Part shown: positions 8,138-17,493 of the stretch, in pieces
How the letters are laid out: each line of letters starts with the position of its first letter
Position numbering within the stretch: position 1 is the stretch's first letter
From: an uncultured Eubacterium sp.
GTDB lineage: Bacteria; Bacillota; Clostridia; Lachnospirales; Lachnospiraceae
Reading direction: 5' to 3'
Assembly (NCBI GenBank): GCA_910586225.1
Contig: CAJUIL010000015.1
Coordinates: 1 to 64,000 of the forward strand
DNA length: 64,000 bases
Translations under genes and position numbers: made by a program
The notes under the pieces: generated by a model
Database searches by the model: none
What the model saw: only the letters and a program-made list of their open reading frames with translations
What the model was told of the DNA's origin: nothing

Positions 8138-9934
8138 ATGGCTGCTAAAAAAAGTACGGATGTAATGATTGCGGGCAAGGTATACACATTGAGCGGTTAT
8201 GAGGAAGAAGGATACCTCCAGCACGTTGCTTCCTATATTAATACAAAGATTTCGGAAATCACGGAGCGCGAGGAATACCGCAGGATTCCGAATGATATGA
8301 AATCCATTTTGATACAGCTGAATATTGCGGATGATTATTTTAAGGCGAAAAAGCAGTTTGAGACTGCGGAGGAGAATTACAAAAAGGCGGAAAAGGATCT
8401 GTTTGAGCTAAAGCACGAGCTGGTAGATACACAGATGAAGGTTGAGGAGCTTTTAGAAAAGCTGAGCCGGGAACGGCAGGAGCGCAGCCAAAAGTCTGAC
8501 CATGAAAGCCAGTTGGAGCAAAGCTATAAAAAGCTGGAGGATAAGTACCAGCTGCTGCTAGGAAACGCCAGGGTAGCGGACGAGCGCAACCGCCAGTTTG
8601 AGGAGATGCTGCGTTTGACTCAGCAGGAAAAGCGGGAGATAGAGGCGGTCAATAAGGAGCTTCGGCTGAACAAGGAAAAGCTGGAGGCAACGCTTGCAGA
8701 TGCGCTGCTCGGCGCTGCCTCTACGACAAAGGATGGAAAGGCCAGCCAGCAAATGGTGCAGGAGCGTTCCAGAAACAGCAAAGATGCGGGAACTGGTGAA
8801 GTTGGCAAAGCGGATAAAAAGAACGCATCAGCGGAGCATATTACAGATAGTGAAGGAGCTGGGCCAGAGGCTCGTTCCGGGGCAGCTGCAGAACCTATGA
8901 AAACAAAGGAACAACCGATCGCGTCGGAACCTAAGAAAATAGTGGAACAACCACTAGATGCAGAGCCAGCGAAAACAACAGAGCAACCCCTGGCGGTAGA
9001 GCCAGCTGAGACAACGGAGCAGCCCCTAGCGGCAGAGCCAGCGAAAACAACAGAGCAACCCCTGGCGGTGGAGCCAGCTGAGACAACGGAGCAGCCTCTA
9101 GCGGCAGAGCCAGCGAAAACAACGGAACAGCCGATAACGGCAGAGCCAGCGAAAACAACGGAACAGCCGATAACGGCAGCTCCAACAAAAACAACGGAAC
9201 AGCTGATAACGGCAGAGCCAGTTGAGATATTGGAGCAATCCATATCTGCCGAGCCTATTGGGACAACGCAACAGCCAATAGCGGCAGGGTCTGCGGAGAA
9301 AACGGAACAACCGACCGCGGCGGAGCCTCCTGAAACAACGGAGAAGACCAAACCAGCGGAAAAAACTTTCGAAAAACGCGACGACGACAAGGCCGCGTCC
9401 GAAACGGAAAAAATGTCTGAGGCAGAGGATTTTCTGACACCGACAGAGCTTTCACGGGAAGAGATCAAGGAGCTGCGTGAAGCTGTCAACGAGACAATGA
9501 CAGAGCTTCTTATGGAGGAGGAAGCGCTTTCAGATGAACAGGAGGAAGCGCCTTTAGACGTTGCGGATGAGCAGGAAGAAGCGCTTTCGAATAGTGCTGC
9601 GAAAGCTTCACCGATCCTCATTACGCCAGGGCTTTCGGAGGAGGAGCTGGCGGAGCTGCTCGGCCCGCTTCGGGAACCAAAGCCGGCAATGCCAGAGCTT
9701 TCCAAGGAAGAGCTGGAGGAGCTGCTTGCGCCTGCGGCACGCTATGACTTAACCGATGAAGGGCCGCTGCCGGATGAGGATGACGACGAGTATGTTTCTT
9801 CGGTTTTATCGGAGGTTTCTGACGACGACGATCCGGAGATCCAGGCGCTTGCCAGACAAATTGCCGAGCTGGAGCGTCAGGAGCAGGCGGAGAAAAATAA
9901 AAAAAAGAAAAAAAGCAAAAAACGGAAACGTTAG
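8138..9934 (+). CDS. zapA: ZapA-family cell division protein with long repeat and acidic C-terminal extension
   Basis: Residues 1-95 match ZapA (KVYTLSGYEEEGYLQHVASYINTKI), which binds and bundles FtsZ; a heptad-rich coiled coil runs to about 190. Ordinary ZapA is 80-200 residues, but this protein has 598. Residues 252-407 are 13 tandem 12-residue units (EPAKTTEQPLAV-like). An acidic region with three related LSxEEIxEL helices follows, and the end is very lysine-rich (EKNKKKKKSKKRKR). ATG 8138 follows gacggagg. The repeat is coding: units are in frame and most substitutions are conservative. The tail may be a disordered spacer or a partner- or nucleic-acid-binding arm; that is inference. Confidence 0.85.
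   Translation: MAAKKSTDVMIAGKVYTLSGYEEEGYLQHVASYINTKISEITEREEYRRIPNDMKSILIQLNIADDYFKAKKQFETAEENYKKAEKDLFELKHELVDTQMKVEELLEKLSRERQERSQKSDHESQLEQSYKKLEDKYQLLLGNARVADERNRQFEEMLRLTQQEKREIEAVNKELRLNKEKLEATLADALLGAASTTKDGKASQQMVQERSRNSKDAGTGEVGKADKKNASAEHITDSEGAGPEARSGAAAEPMKTKEQPIASEPKKIVEQPLDAEPAKTTEQPLAVEPAETTEQPLAAEPAKTTEQPLAVEPAETTEQPLAAEPAKTTEQPITAEPAKTTEQPITAAPTKTTEQLITAEPVEILEQSISAEPIGTTQQPIAAGSAEKTEQPTAAEPPETTEKTKPAEKTFEKRDDDKAASETEKMSEAEDFLTPTELSREEIKELREAVNETMTELLMEEEALSDEQEEAPLDVADEQEEALSNSAAKASPILITPGLSEEELAELLGPLREPKPAMPELSKEELEELLAPAARYDLTDEGPLPDEDDDEYVSSVLSEVSDDDDPEIQALARQIAELERQEQAEKNKKKKKSKKRKR
8891..9358 (+). repeat. 13-unit, 36-bp minisatellite inside zapA
   Basis: Each unit encodes 12 residues of the form EPxxTTEQPxxA. 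The central units (about 8963-9178) alternate between two nearly identical versions (EPAKTTEQPLAV and EPAETTEQPLAA), showing recent block duplication; outer units have diverged. The array is open in several frames, producing a long false antisense ORF. Confidence 0.95.
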
Positions 9935-10019
9935 CGCTGTTACAACTGTTCAAAAAGGGGATGGAGCAATCTGTTCCCTGTTTTGATTACGCAGGTGTGT
10001 TCACAGGAGAATGAATGTG

Positions 10020-12230
10020 ATGGATAAAAACAATCTGAAAAAACCAGAGCTTTTGGCGCCGGCAGGTTCCTTTGAAATCTGCAAGGCGGTTATCTTTGCC
10101 GGAGCCGACGCGGTCTATGCTGGCGGCAGTCGTTTTGGCGCTAGGGCGTATGCGCAGAATTTTACGCAGGAGCAGCTGTTAGAAGCGATCGATCTGGTGC
10201 ATCTGCATAAGAAAAAATTGTATCTGACAGTGAATACGCTGTGCAAGCAGGAGGAAATGGAAGCATTGTACGGATATCTCAAGCCGTTTTATATGCAAGG
10301 ATTGGATGCGGTCATTGTACAGGATTTCGGAGTTATGCGGCTTGTACGCGAGTATTTTCCAGGGCTTTCGGTCCATATCAGTACGCAGATGTCTGTTGCG
10401 TCTGCAGATGGATTTTCTTATTTGCAAAAATGCGGAGCCGACCGAATCGTAACGGCAAGGGAGCTTTCCCTGGCGGAGATCCGCCAGATCCGCAGCCAGT
10501 CGGAACTGGAGATTGAATGCTTTGTACACGGCGCGCTCTGCTATTGTTATTCCGGCGGCTGCCTGCTCAGCAGTATGCTGGGCGGAAGGAGCGGCAATCG
10601 TGGCCGCTGCGCGCAGCCATGCCGCCTGCCGTATACAGTATTCGATGATAGGCACCGCCGTATGGCGGGCAAAGAATGCTATCCGCTAAGCCCGAAGGAC
10701 ATATGTACGATCGATCAGATTCCGGAGCTGATACAGGCGGGCATTACCTCGTTTAAGATCGAAGGCAGGATGAAGTCAGCAGAATATGCCGCGGGTGTTA
10801 CGTCAATCTACCGCAAATACATCGACCAATATGTGGAAAAAGGTTCGGCCAAGGTATCCAGGCACGATCATGAGCGTCTGCTCCAAACCGGGAACCGCAG
10901 CGGATTTACAGACGGCTATTATACAAGGCATAACGGGCCGCAGATGATCTCCATCAACCGTCCGGGTCATGAAAAAAGCGAAGCCGCGGATCTTGGGTTT
11001 CTTTCAGAAAAAAAGCTTTCTGTATGCGGCGAAGCGTTTTTCGAAACAGGAAGGCCCGCGCGGATGGAGGTATCCTGCAGCGGCGATACGGCATCCGCAG
11101 AGTACGGCATGACGCAGGAAGCGCAAAAGCAGCCGCTCAGCAGGAAGATGCTCGAAGAACAACTTTCCAAAACCGGAAACACACCGTTTGAAATAGAAGC
11201 GTTAACCGTGCATCTGCCAAAACAAGCGATATTTTTGCCAAAGCAGGAATTAAACCAGCTGCGCCGCAAGGCATTGGGGCAGCTGCAAGAACAAATGCTG
11301 CGCAGGTACCGCAGGAGCGGTCAGGGGATACCAGAAGCATATCAAAATATTGGTGTTGTGTCAAAACCGATCGCTTCTGACAGCTTTTCAGAGGACAGGA
11401 TTGCTTTTACAGCTGTTGTAGAGCAGCAGGCACAGCTTTCGGCTGTTTTGGAGCGGGATTTTATCAAACGCATTTATTTGGACAGCGCGATGTATAGCCA
11501 TGAGCAATTTACCGCACAATTAAAAGAACAAATCCTGTACATTCACGCAGCCGGACGTCAGGCATATTTGGCCCTTCCTCCGGTATTCCGCGACCGGACG
11601 GTACGATTTTATGAGCGTCATTGGCAGGATATCGCGGCCGCGGGACCGGACGGATATGCGGCAAGGACGATCGATGAGCTTGGATTTTTAGAGCGGATGC
11701 GTATGGATAAAGACTGCTGCGTGCTGGATCACAGCCTGTATACGTATTCCAATGAAACGAAGGACTGCTACATCAAAGAAGGGTGGCGGTTTGATACAAT
11801 ACCGCTGGAACTGAACAAAAAGGAGCTGCGCGCAAGAGACAATACGCAAAGCGAGCTTATTATTTACGGACACCTGCCGCTGATGACAAGCGCACAGTGT
11901 GTGAAAAAGACGTTTGGGCAATGCAGGCAGGCGCATGGGCTTTGCTATTTAAAAGACCGCTATGCCAAAGAATTTCCAGTGCGCAATGTCTGTAGCGAAT
12001 GCTATAATACGATCTACAATCCGCAGCCGCTTTCTTTGATACAGCTTGCGCAAGAGCTTTGTCAGCTGCATCCCGCCGCGTACCGGCTTTGGTTTACCAT
12101 TGAGACGCAGCAGGCGGCCAGCCGGGTGCTGGATAGTGTGCAAGCCGCGTTTTTCCAACACAAGGCGATCGATATGAACAAGGTACTCGGCGCATATACG
12201 AACGGGCATTACAAGCGCGGAGTAGAGTAG
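10020..12230 (+). CDS. U32-family peptidase (RlhA/YegQ-type)
   Basis: Large U32 protein (about 736 residues). PELLAPAGSFE and GADAVYAGG open the domain, and the signature GGRSGNRGRCAQPCRLPY lies around residue 190. Cysteine pairs (CFVHGALCYCYSGGCLLSS) may bind an Fe-S cluster. U32 proteins were named as collagenases, but better-studied members (RlhA, TrhP) act in RNA hydroxylation and others in ubiquinone synthesis; proteolysis is not proven. The C-terminal half, with cysteines near CSECYN, matches the DUF3656-type extension. ATG 10020 is preferred over ATG 10011 because aggaga at 10005-10010 then has a normal 9-base spacing. Confidence 0.85.
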   Translation: MDKNNLKKPELLAPAGSFEICKAVIFAGADAVYAGGSRFGARAYAQNFTQEQLLEAIDLVHLHKKKLYLTVNTLCKQEEMEALYGYLKPFYMQGLDAVIVQDFGVMRLVREYFPGLSVHISTQMSVASADGFSYLQKCGADRIVTARELSLAEIRQIRSQSELEIECFVHGALCYCYSGGCLLSSMLGGRSGNRGRCAQPCRLPYTVFDDRHRRMAGKECYPLSPKDICTIDQIPELIQAGITSFKIEGRMKSAEYAAGVTSIYRKYIDQYVEKGSAKVSRHDHERLLQTGNRSGFTDGYYTRHNGPQMISINRPGHEKSEAADLGFLSEKKLSVCGEAFFETGRPARMEVSCSGDTASAEYGMTQEAQKQPLSRKMLEEQLSKTGNTPFEIEALTVHLPKQAIFLPKQELNQLRRKALGQLQEQMLRRYRRSGQGIPEAYQNIGVVSKPIASDSFSEDRIAFTAVVEQQAQLSAVLERDFIKRIYLDSAMYSHEQFTAQLKEQILYIHAAGRQAYLALPPVFRDRTVRFYERHWQDIAAAGPDGYAARTIDELGFLERMRMDKDCCVLDHSLYTYSNETKDCYIKEGWRFDTIPLELNKKELRARDNTQSELIIYGHLPLMTSAQCVKKTFGQCRQAHGLCYLKDRYAKEFPVRNVCSECYNTIYNPQPLSLIQLAQELCQLHPAAYRLWFTIETQQAASRVLDSVQAAFFQHKAIDMNKVLGAYTNGHYKRGVE

Positions 12231-12266
12231 CGGTAAACGGACTGCTGCAAGAAAATAGGAGACAAC

Positions 12267-13661
12267 ATGGAAAATCTGATCGTAGAACTGTCAAAATATC
12301 TGATGATCTTTCTGTTTGCAGGCTATACATTTACCTGCTTTCATGTATTGAACGGGAAAAAATCATACAGATGGCAGAAGCGCATCTTAAGAAAACAAAC
12401 GAAGCTGATGTTTTTGATTCATTTGAATGCATTTGTGGTTACTTTTACGGTGCAAAAAACAGCCGACGTATTGCTTACGTATGTGATGCAGGTGGCACTG
12501 CTGTGCTGCATTCTTGTAATTTATAAATATATCTATAAACGGGCTAACGGGCTGATCGTCAATAATATGTGTATGCTGCTCGCGATCGGGTTTGTCGTTT
12601 TGTATCGCCTGCGTCCAGATAAGGCATTCCGGCAATATGAGATTGCTGTGGCGGCGGTCGTCCTTACGATGCTGATCCCGTTTATCATCCGCAGGCTGCA
12701 TTTTTTAGACCGTCTGACTTGGCTTTATGCGATAGTCGGTATGGCGCTGCTTGCGGCGGTCGCGGTGCTTGGTTCTGTAAGCTACGGCGCCAGGCTTTCT
12801 TTCCAGATCGCAGGGATCGCTGTCCAGCCGTCGGAATTTGTCAAGATCTTGTTTGTGTTTTTTACAGCATCCATGCTGGCAAGATCTACAGAGTTTGTAC
12901 AGGTCGTCAAGGCGACGGCTGTGGCTGCCTTACACGTACTCATACTTGTTGTATCCAAGGACCTCGGCGCGGCGCTGATCTTTTTTATCACGTATCTGGT
13001 CATGCTGTATGTAGCGACTCGCAATCCATTTTATTTTATCAGCGGGCTTGCTTGCGGAAGCGCTGCCGCTGTTGTCGCCTACAAGCTGTTTCACCATGTG
13101 CGTGTACGCGTGACGGCCTGGAAAGACCCGCTATCTGTGATTGACAACGAGGGATATCAGATCTGCCAGTCGTTGTTTGCGATCGGCACCGGGGGCTGGT
13201 TTGGGATGGGGCTGTACCAGGGGATGCCGAACAAGATCCCGATCGTGGAGGAGGATTTTGTATTCGCAGCCGTTTCCGAAGAGCTGGGCGGCGTGTTCGC
13301 AGTCTGTCTGATCATGGTATGTGCCAGCTGCTATCTGATGTTTCTAAACATTGCGATGCAGATATGCGACCCGTTTTACAAGCTGATCGCGCTGGGACTT
13401 GGCACCGTCTATGGATTCCAGGTGTTTTTAACGATCGGGGGCGTGACTAAGTTTATTCCGTCCACAGGCGTTACGCTGCCGCTTGTAAGTTATGGCGGCA
13501 GCTCGCTGCTTAGTACGTTTATGATCTTTGCCATTATACAAGGGCTGTATATCATAAGAGAAGGTGAAGGAGGATCGGGTGAAAAGAAATCGGATGAAAA
13601 GAGATTGGGAAGAGCTGGAAGAAAAACAGCGGAAAAAGGACGTTGGGAAGCTTCTGAATGA
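12267..13661 (+). CDS. FtsW/RodA/SpoVE-family peptidoglycan polymerase
   Basis: SEDS-family lipid II polymerase with about ten transmembrane segments in 464 residues. Family marks include the SFQIAGIAVQPSEFVKI stretch, VSKDLGAALIFF, the FVFAAVSEELGG loop and the terminal LPLVSYGGSSLL. The C-terminal tail is charged. The N-terminus carries extra membrane segments before the core, as in actinobacterial and clostridial FtsW-like proteins. It overlaps the next gene, a class B PBP, by about 83 bp, so the two form a cognate SEDS-bPBP pair. Whether it serves division, elongation or sporulation cannot be decided here. Confidence 0.9.
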   Translation: MENLIVELSKYLMIFLFAGYTFTCFHVLNGKKSYRWQKRILRKQTKLMFLIHLNAFVVTFTVQKTADVLLTYVMQVALLCCILVIYKYIYKRANGLIVNNMCMLLAIGFVVLYRLRPDKAFRQYEIAVAAVVLTMLIPFIIRRLHFLDRLTWLYAIVGMALLAAVAVLGSVSYGARLSFQIAGIAVQPSEFVKILFVFFTASMLARSTEFVQVVKATAVAALHVLILVVSKDLGAALIFFITYLVMLYVATRNPFYFISGLACGSAAAVVAYKLFHHVRVRVTAWKDPLSVIDNEGYQICQSLFAIGTGGWFGMGLYQGMPNKIPIVEEDFVFAAVSEELGGVFAVCLIMVCASCYLMFLNIAMQICDPFYKLIALGLGTVYGFQVFLTIGGVTKFIPSTGVTLPLVSYGGSSLLSTFMIFAIIQGLYIIREGEGGSGEKKSDEKRLGRAGRKTAEKGRWEASE

Positions 13662-15099
13662 ACAGGCGAAAGAGGATCTTGCCCCAGTCAAAAATTCGGT
13701 CAGAAACCGGGAATTTGCTGTCGTCACATATTTATTTTTGGCGATTTTTCTGGGGATGATCGCGTATTTTGCATATTTCCAGGTAGAAAAAAGCGAGGCG
13801 TTCATTAACAGCTCCTATAACGCCAGGCAGGATGTGTTTGCCGACCGTATCCGGCGGGGAGATATCGTGACTGCGCAGGGCGATGTCCTTGCGACGACTA
13901 AAACAGCCGCGGACGGCGCAGAAACAAGGAGCTATCCGTATGGCAGGCTGTTTGCACACGCAGTCGGCTTTGCTACAAACGGCAAGGCAGGGCTGGAGCA
14001 GATAGCTAATTTCCAGCTGCTGCGTTCACACGTCTTTTTTCCAGAAAGGGTATGGAATGAACTGCAGGACAAGAAAAACGCAGGAGATACGGTCGTAACG
14101 ACGCTGGACCTGCAAGTGCAGAAAGCGGCGTATGATGCGCTCGGAAGCCGCCAGGGGGCGGTGATCGCCATGCAGCCGTCGACTGGAAAAATACTTGCGA
14201 TGGTGTCAAAGCCGGATTTTGACCCGAATACGATAGCGGCGGATTGGAAAAGCATTACAGCGGAGGGAGCAAACTCTTCGGTGCTGTTAAATCGTGTTAC
14301 GCAAGGACTGTATCCGCCCGGTTCTACGTTTAAAATAGTTACGCTGCTGGAATATATGAAGGAAAATAAGAACTACAAAACGTACGGCTACCAGTGCGAG
14401 GGAACCTTGACAGAGGAAGGAAACGCGATTCATTGCTTTGGAAACGCGGTGCATGGACAGGAAGATTTAAAATCAGCTTTTGCGCATTCCTGCAATACGT
14501 CCTTTTCCAGTATTGGCCTGTCGCTGGATCTAAAAAAATTTGCGAAAACGAGTGAAGAGCTTTTGTTCAATACGGAGCTTCCATGTGACCTCCCGTATAA
14601 AAAAAGCAGCTTTACGCTGCAGCCGGGGGCGTCCTCCTGGGAAAGGATGCAGACAGCCATCGGACAGGGAAAAACGCTCGTCACGCCGTATCATCTGGCG
14701 CTGATAACGTCTGCGATCAACAACGGCGGAATGTTAATGCGCCCGTATCTGGTAGATAAGGTTACAAATGAAAATGGTGCAGAAGTGACCTCTTATCAGC
14801 CGCAGGAGTACGGCAGGCTGCTAACGGCGAAAAAGGCGCGTACGCTGCGCGCGTATATGGAAGAGGTCGTCGCGCAGGGAACCGGGACGGCGCTGCGCGG
14901 GCAAGGCTACAAGGCAGCCGGAAAAACAGGATCGGCGGAATTTACAAGCGCAAAGGACAGCCATGCATGGTTTGTAGGCTATGCGTCGCAAAAGGGAGCG
15001 GAGGATCTTGTAGTATCCGTTGTGATCGAAGGGGCAGGCACAGGCGGGACGTATGCGGTTCCGGTGGCAAAGAAGGTATTTGACGCGTATTTTTCTTAA
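13579..15099 (+). CDS. Class B penicillin-binding protein (PbpA-like transpeptidase)
   Basis: Membrane-anchored D,D-transpeptidase cross-linking peptidoglycan made by its SEDS partner. After a charged cytoplasmic stretch comes one transmembrane helix (TYLFLAIFLGMIAYFAYF). The active-site motifs are S-T-F-K (about 249-252), S-C-N (304-306) and KTG (449-451). The dimerisation domain is short, giving about 506 residues, as in mycobacterial PbpA rather than long PBP2. GTG 13579 is the probable start: aaggagg at 13567-13573 lies 5 bases before it, whereas GTG 13564 has none. The start lies inside the FtsW-like gene, implying translational coupling. Confidence 0.88.
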   Translation: MKRNRMKRDWEELEEKQRKKDVGKLLNEQAKEDLAPVKNSVRNREFAVVTYLFLAIFLGMIAYFAYFQVEKSEAFINSSYNARQDVFADRIRRGDIVTAQGDVLATTKTAADGAETRSYPYGRLFAHAVGFATNGKAGLEQIANFQLLRSHVFFPERVWNELQDKKNAGDTVVTTLDLQVQKAAYDALGSRQGAVIAMQPSTGKILAMVSKPDFDPNTIAADWKSITAEGANSSVLLNRVTQGLYPPGSTFKIVTLLEYMKENKNYKTYGYQCEGTLTEEGNAIHCFGNAVHGQEDLKSAFAHSCNTSFSSIGLSLDLKKFAKTSEELLFNTELPCDLPYKKSSFTLQPGASSWERMQTAIGQGKTLVTPYHLALITSAINNGGMLMRPYLVDKVTNENGAEVTSYQPQEYGRLLTAKKARTLRAYMEEVVAQGTGTALRGQGYKAAGKTGSAEFTSAKDSHAWFVGYASQKGAEDLVVSVVIEGAGTGGTYAVPVAKKVFDAYFS

Positions 15100-15297
15100 T
15101 AGCACTGCGGCTGACCAATCTGGACGTCCGGACTTTTTTTGACAGAATGGTAAAAAGCTGGTTTTCATTAAAGGAGCTTAAGTATTATGATTTTTCAGAA
15201 GCGCTGCTTTGCGGCAATATGGACTTTATGAATGAATATTGATGGGGGATATTTGGCGGATCTAAGATACTGATTTGAAAAAAAGAAGCGGATTTTC

Positions 15298-15326
15298 TTG
15301 CAAGTAAATCAAAAAAGGGGTATACT
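15298..15326 (+). promoter_or_regulatory. Promoter for the Nudix gene
   Basis: TTGCAA (15298-15303) and TATACT (15321-15326) are spaced by 17 bases. It is the only good promoter in the 295-base gap after the PBP gene; the rest of that gap shows no gene. Confidence 0.65.
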
Positions 15327-15394
15327 ACTGATTAGTTATTTGTTTCAGGCAGTCTTTCAGGCCTGTGACAAGAACCACATCAGGAGGTGTTGTA

Positions 15395-15847
15395 ATGATA
15401 GAAGCAACGAGTTGTGGTGGTGTGGTAATATTCCGAGGTAAGATCCTGCTGCTTTATAAAAATTATAGAAATAAGTATGAAGGGTGGGTTCTTCCGAAGG
15501 GAACTGTCGAGCAGGGAGAGGATTACAAGGAGACAGCGGCCCGTGAGGTGCTGGAGGAAACCGGTGTGAGCGCGGCGATCATTAAATATATTGGCAGGAG
15601 CCAGTATACCTTTAATGTACCGGAGGATACAGTGGAAAAAGAAGTCCACTGGTATCTGATGATGGCGGACAATTATTACAGCAAGCCACAATGGGAAGAG
15701 TATTTTGTGGACTCCGGTTACTATAAGTTTCATGAGGCTTACCATCTGCTGAAATTTTCCAACGAAAAGCAGATTTTGGAACAGGCTTATGACGAATATC
15801 TCAGCTTGAAAAAAAGTAATCTGTGGGGAAGCAAAAAATATTTTTAG
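15395..15847 (+). CDS. Nudix hydrolase
   Basis: About 150 residues. The Nudix box GTVEQGEDYKETAAREVLEE continuing into TGV fits GX5EX7REUXEEXGU exactly and chelates the catalytic metals. The substrate (oxidised nucleotide, dinucleotide polyphosphate or capped RNA) is not predictable. The ATG at 15395 has an aggaggt Shine-Dalgarno sequence 7 bases upstream, better than a GTG at 15365. It is followed after 41 bases by a small conserved gene and then DUF2953. Confidence 0.88.
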   Translation: MIEATSCGGVVIFRGKILLLYKNYRNKYEGWVLPKGTVEQGEDYKETAAREVLEETGVSAAIIKYIGRSQYTFNVPEDTVEKEVHWYLMMADNYYSKPQWEEYFVDSGYYKFHEAYHLLKFSNEKQILEQAYDEYLSLKKSNLWGSKKYF

Positions 15848-15888
15848 GGATAAGGGACTGATGCAAATGCCGCGGGCGAGGGGATCGG

Positions 15889-16227
15889 ATGATTTGGTAT
15901 GAAAATTTGTATCTTGGGGAAAGATTCCCTAAGAAAGAGGCAAAAATCAGACGGATAAAGTGGAAGATCAAGCATAACAGGTGCTTTTCCAATGTCTTTC
16001 TCATTGTTTTGTGCAGATATGGGCCGAACCTTTTGGAGATCCTTCCGGCAAAACAGCTTTGCCAGAAGCATTATCCGAGGCAGGGCTTGTATGTTGTGGG
16101 GCTGGCAAAGGGCTATGAGGATGCGCTTTGGACAGCGGCGCGGATCGTGACGGAGGTATATGAGAAAACAGGCGGATTTGAGGTAAAGCGTTATATCCTG
16201 CGGCAAAAGGCAGGTGAGGTCACATGA
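15889..16227 (+). CDS. Conserved hypothetical protein upstream of DUF2953
   Basis: 112-residue basic protein beginning MIWYENLYLG. Its pattern (NLLEILPAKQL, HYPRQGLYVVGLAKGYEDAL, VTEVYEKTGGFEVKRYIL) looks like a small alpha/beta domain. It has no membrane segment or recognised catalytic motif. The stop overlaps the start of the DUF2953 gene by four bases, so the two are translationally coupled and probably act with the ytfI/ytfJ-type sporulation pair. No function is assigned. Confidence 0.75.
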   Translation: MIWYENLYLGERFPKKEAKIRRIKWKIKHNRCFSNVFLIVLCRYGPNLLEILPAKQLCQKHYPRQGLYVVGLAKGYEDALWTAARIVTEVYEKTGGFEVKRYILRQKAGEVT

Positions 16228-17462
16228 TACAGACAGTGGGACTGTTTTTGCTTGCCGTACTGAAATTCCTTGGGTGGACATTTTTGGTATTGCTTCTGTT
16301 TTTGCTTGCGGCATTGCTGTTGGTTCTGTTTGTCCCAGTGCGCTACCATGTGCTGGCGCAAAACGAACGCAGCACGGAACAAAACCAAAAGAAACCCGCG
16401 GCTAAGCTGCAGCTGCGGTTAAAGGCGACCTGGCTGCTGCATTTGATGAGCGTGACAGTCAGCTATGGACCGCAGGGGGTAAGCAGCCGGATACGGGTTG
16501 CAGGAATTGATATTCCAGGACTTTTGGCAGGTATGCGTCAGAAAAAGGAAGCAAGGCAAAGGCGAAGAAGCGAAAAAGAGAGCAGACGCACGGAAAAAAA
16601 AGCTGGACGCGGCCAAAAAGGAACGGCTGCGGTTGCAGCACAAGAGCTGCCTGCACAGGAAGGCGAGATGCCAGACGATGTGTGTTTGCATGAAGCCAAT
16701 GGACAGGAACAGTATGATCATCATATAGAAGAAAACGAGCAAGTAGAAGAAAATACACAAACAGAAGAAAATGAGCAAGTAGCAAAACAAGAACAAGCAG
16801 AAAAGCAAGAGCAATCAGAAAAAAAAGAGTTCTCAGCAAAACAAGAACAAGCAGAAAAAAGCAAACAGGCACAAAACGCGCAGGCAGCGGAGCGTTCGCA
16901 GCATATGGATACGAAACGGCAGGCAAAAACCAGCCAGCAGGCGGATCATATACAAGCCGGCAGACAGGCGGATGATGCAAAAGCCAGCAGGCAGGCAAAA
17001 AATAAGCAAAAGAAACAAAAACGCAGGCGTGACAGGAAACAGCCGTCAAGCACAGAGCGTGGGCCAGGTATTTTTACCAAGATCCGCAGCCGTTATGAAC
17101 AGTTTCACAAGGAATTTACCGACGAATCCAATCGTCATGCGCTTGGCTGTATTTGGACGGAGCTTCTAAAAATACTGCGCAGCTATAAGCCAAGAAAGCT
17201 AAAGGCTGATCTTGCGTTTTCGCTGGCTGATCCGGCGCTTACTGGTGAAGCAGTCGGACTGCTTAGCCTGATGCCTATTGTGTACCGTTATCCGTGCAGG
17301 ATTATTCCTGATTTTACATCGGATCAGCTGTATGTGGAGGGCGAGCTTGCCGCGCAGGGCAAGGTGCACGTGATCGTCTTTTTGCTGACGCTGCTGCGGC
17401 TGCTTTTGGATAAACAATTTATGCAGGTGGTCCGCAGGCTGATGAAGCGAAAGGGAGCTTAG
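16224..17462 (+). CDS. DUF2953 (YtfI-like) membrane protein with Q/E/K-rich insert
   Basis: 412 residues. An N-terminal hydrophobic segment (about 5-35) is followed by a short beta region (LQLRLKATWLLHLMSVTVSYG) and the C-terminal DUF2953 core (LADPALTGEAVGLLSLMPIVYRY, about 333-355), which ends in another hydrophobic stretch. Between them lies an unusual low-complexity insert of nearly 200 residues rich in Gln, Glu, Lys and Ala. In B. subtilis ytfI precedes ytfJ, and the same order is seen here. The ATG overlaps the preceding stop. The insert is probably disordered and probably cytoplasmic. Confidence 0.8.
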   Translation: MIQTVGLFLLAVLKFLGWTFLVLLLFLLAALLLVLFVPVRYHVLAQNERSTEQNQKKPAAKLQLRLKATWLLHLMSVTVSYGPQGVSSRIRVAGIDIPGLLAGMRQKKEARQRRRSEKESRRTEKKAGRGQKGTAAVAAQELPAQEGEMPDDVCLHEANGQEQYDHHIEENEQVEENTQTEENEQVAKQEQAEKQEQSEKKEFSAKQEQAEKSKQAQNAQAAERSQHMDTKRQAKTSQQADHIQAGRQADDAKASRQAKNKQKKQKRRRDRKQPSSTERGPGIFTKIRSRYEQFHKEFTDESNRHALGCIWTELLKILRSYKPRKLKADLAFSLADPALTGEAVGLLSLMPIVYRYPCRIIPDFTSDQLYVEGELAAQGKVHVIVFLLTLLRLLLDKQFMQVVRRLMKRKGA

Positions 17463-17493
17463 AAAAACAGAACAAAGTTATGGAGGAAAACAA

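Noticed and set aside
8620..9705. 361-residue antisense ORF in zapA
   Set aside because: It is the mirror of the 36-bp coding repeat, Ser/Val/Gly/Cys low complexity, with no ribosome-binding site; the + strand frame has the real ZapA domain.
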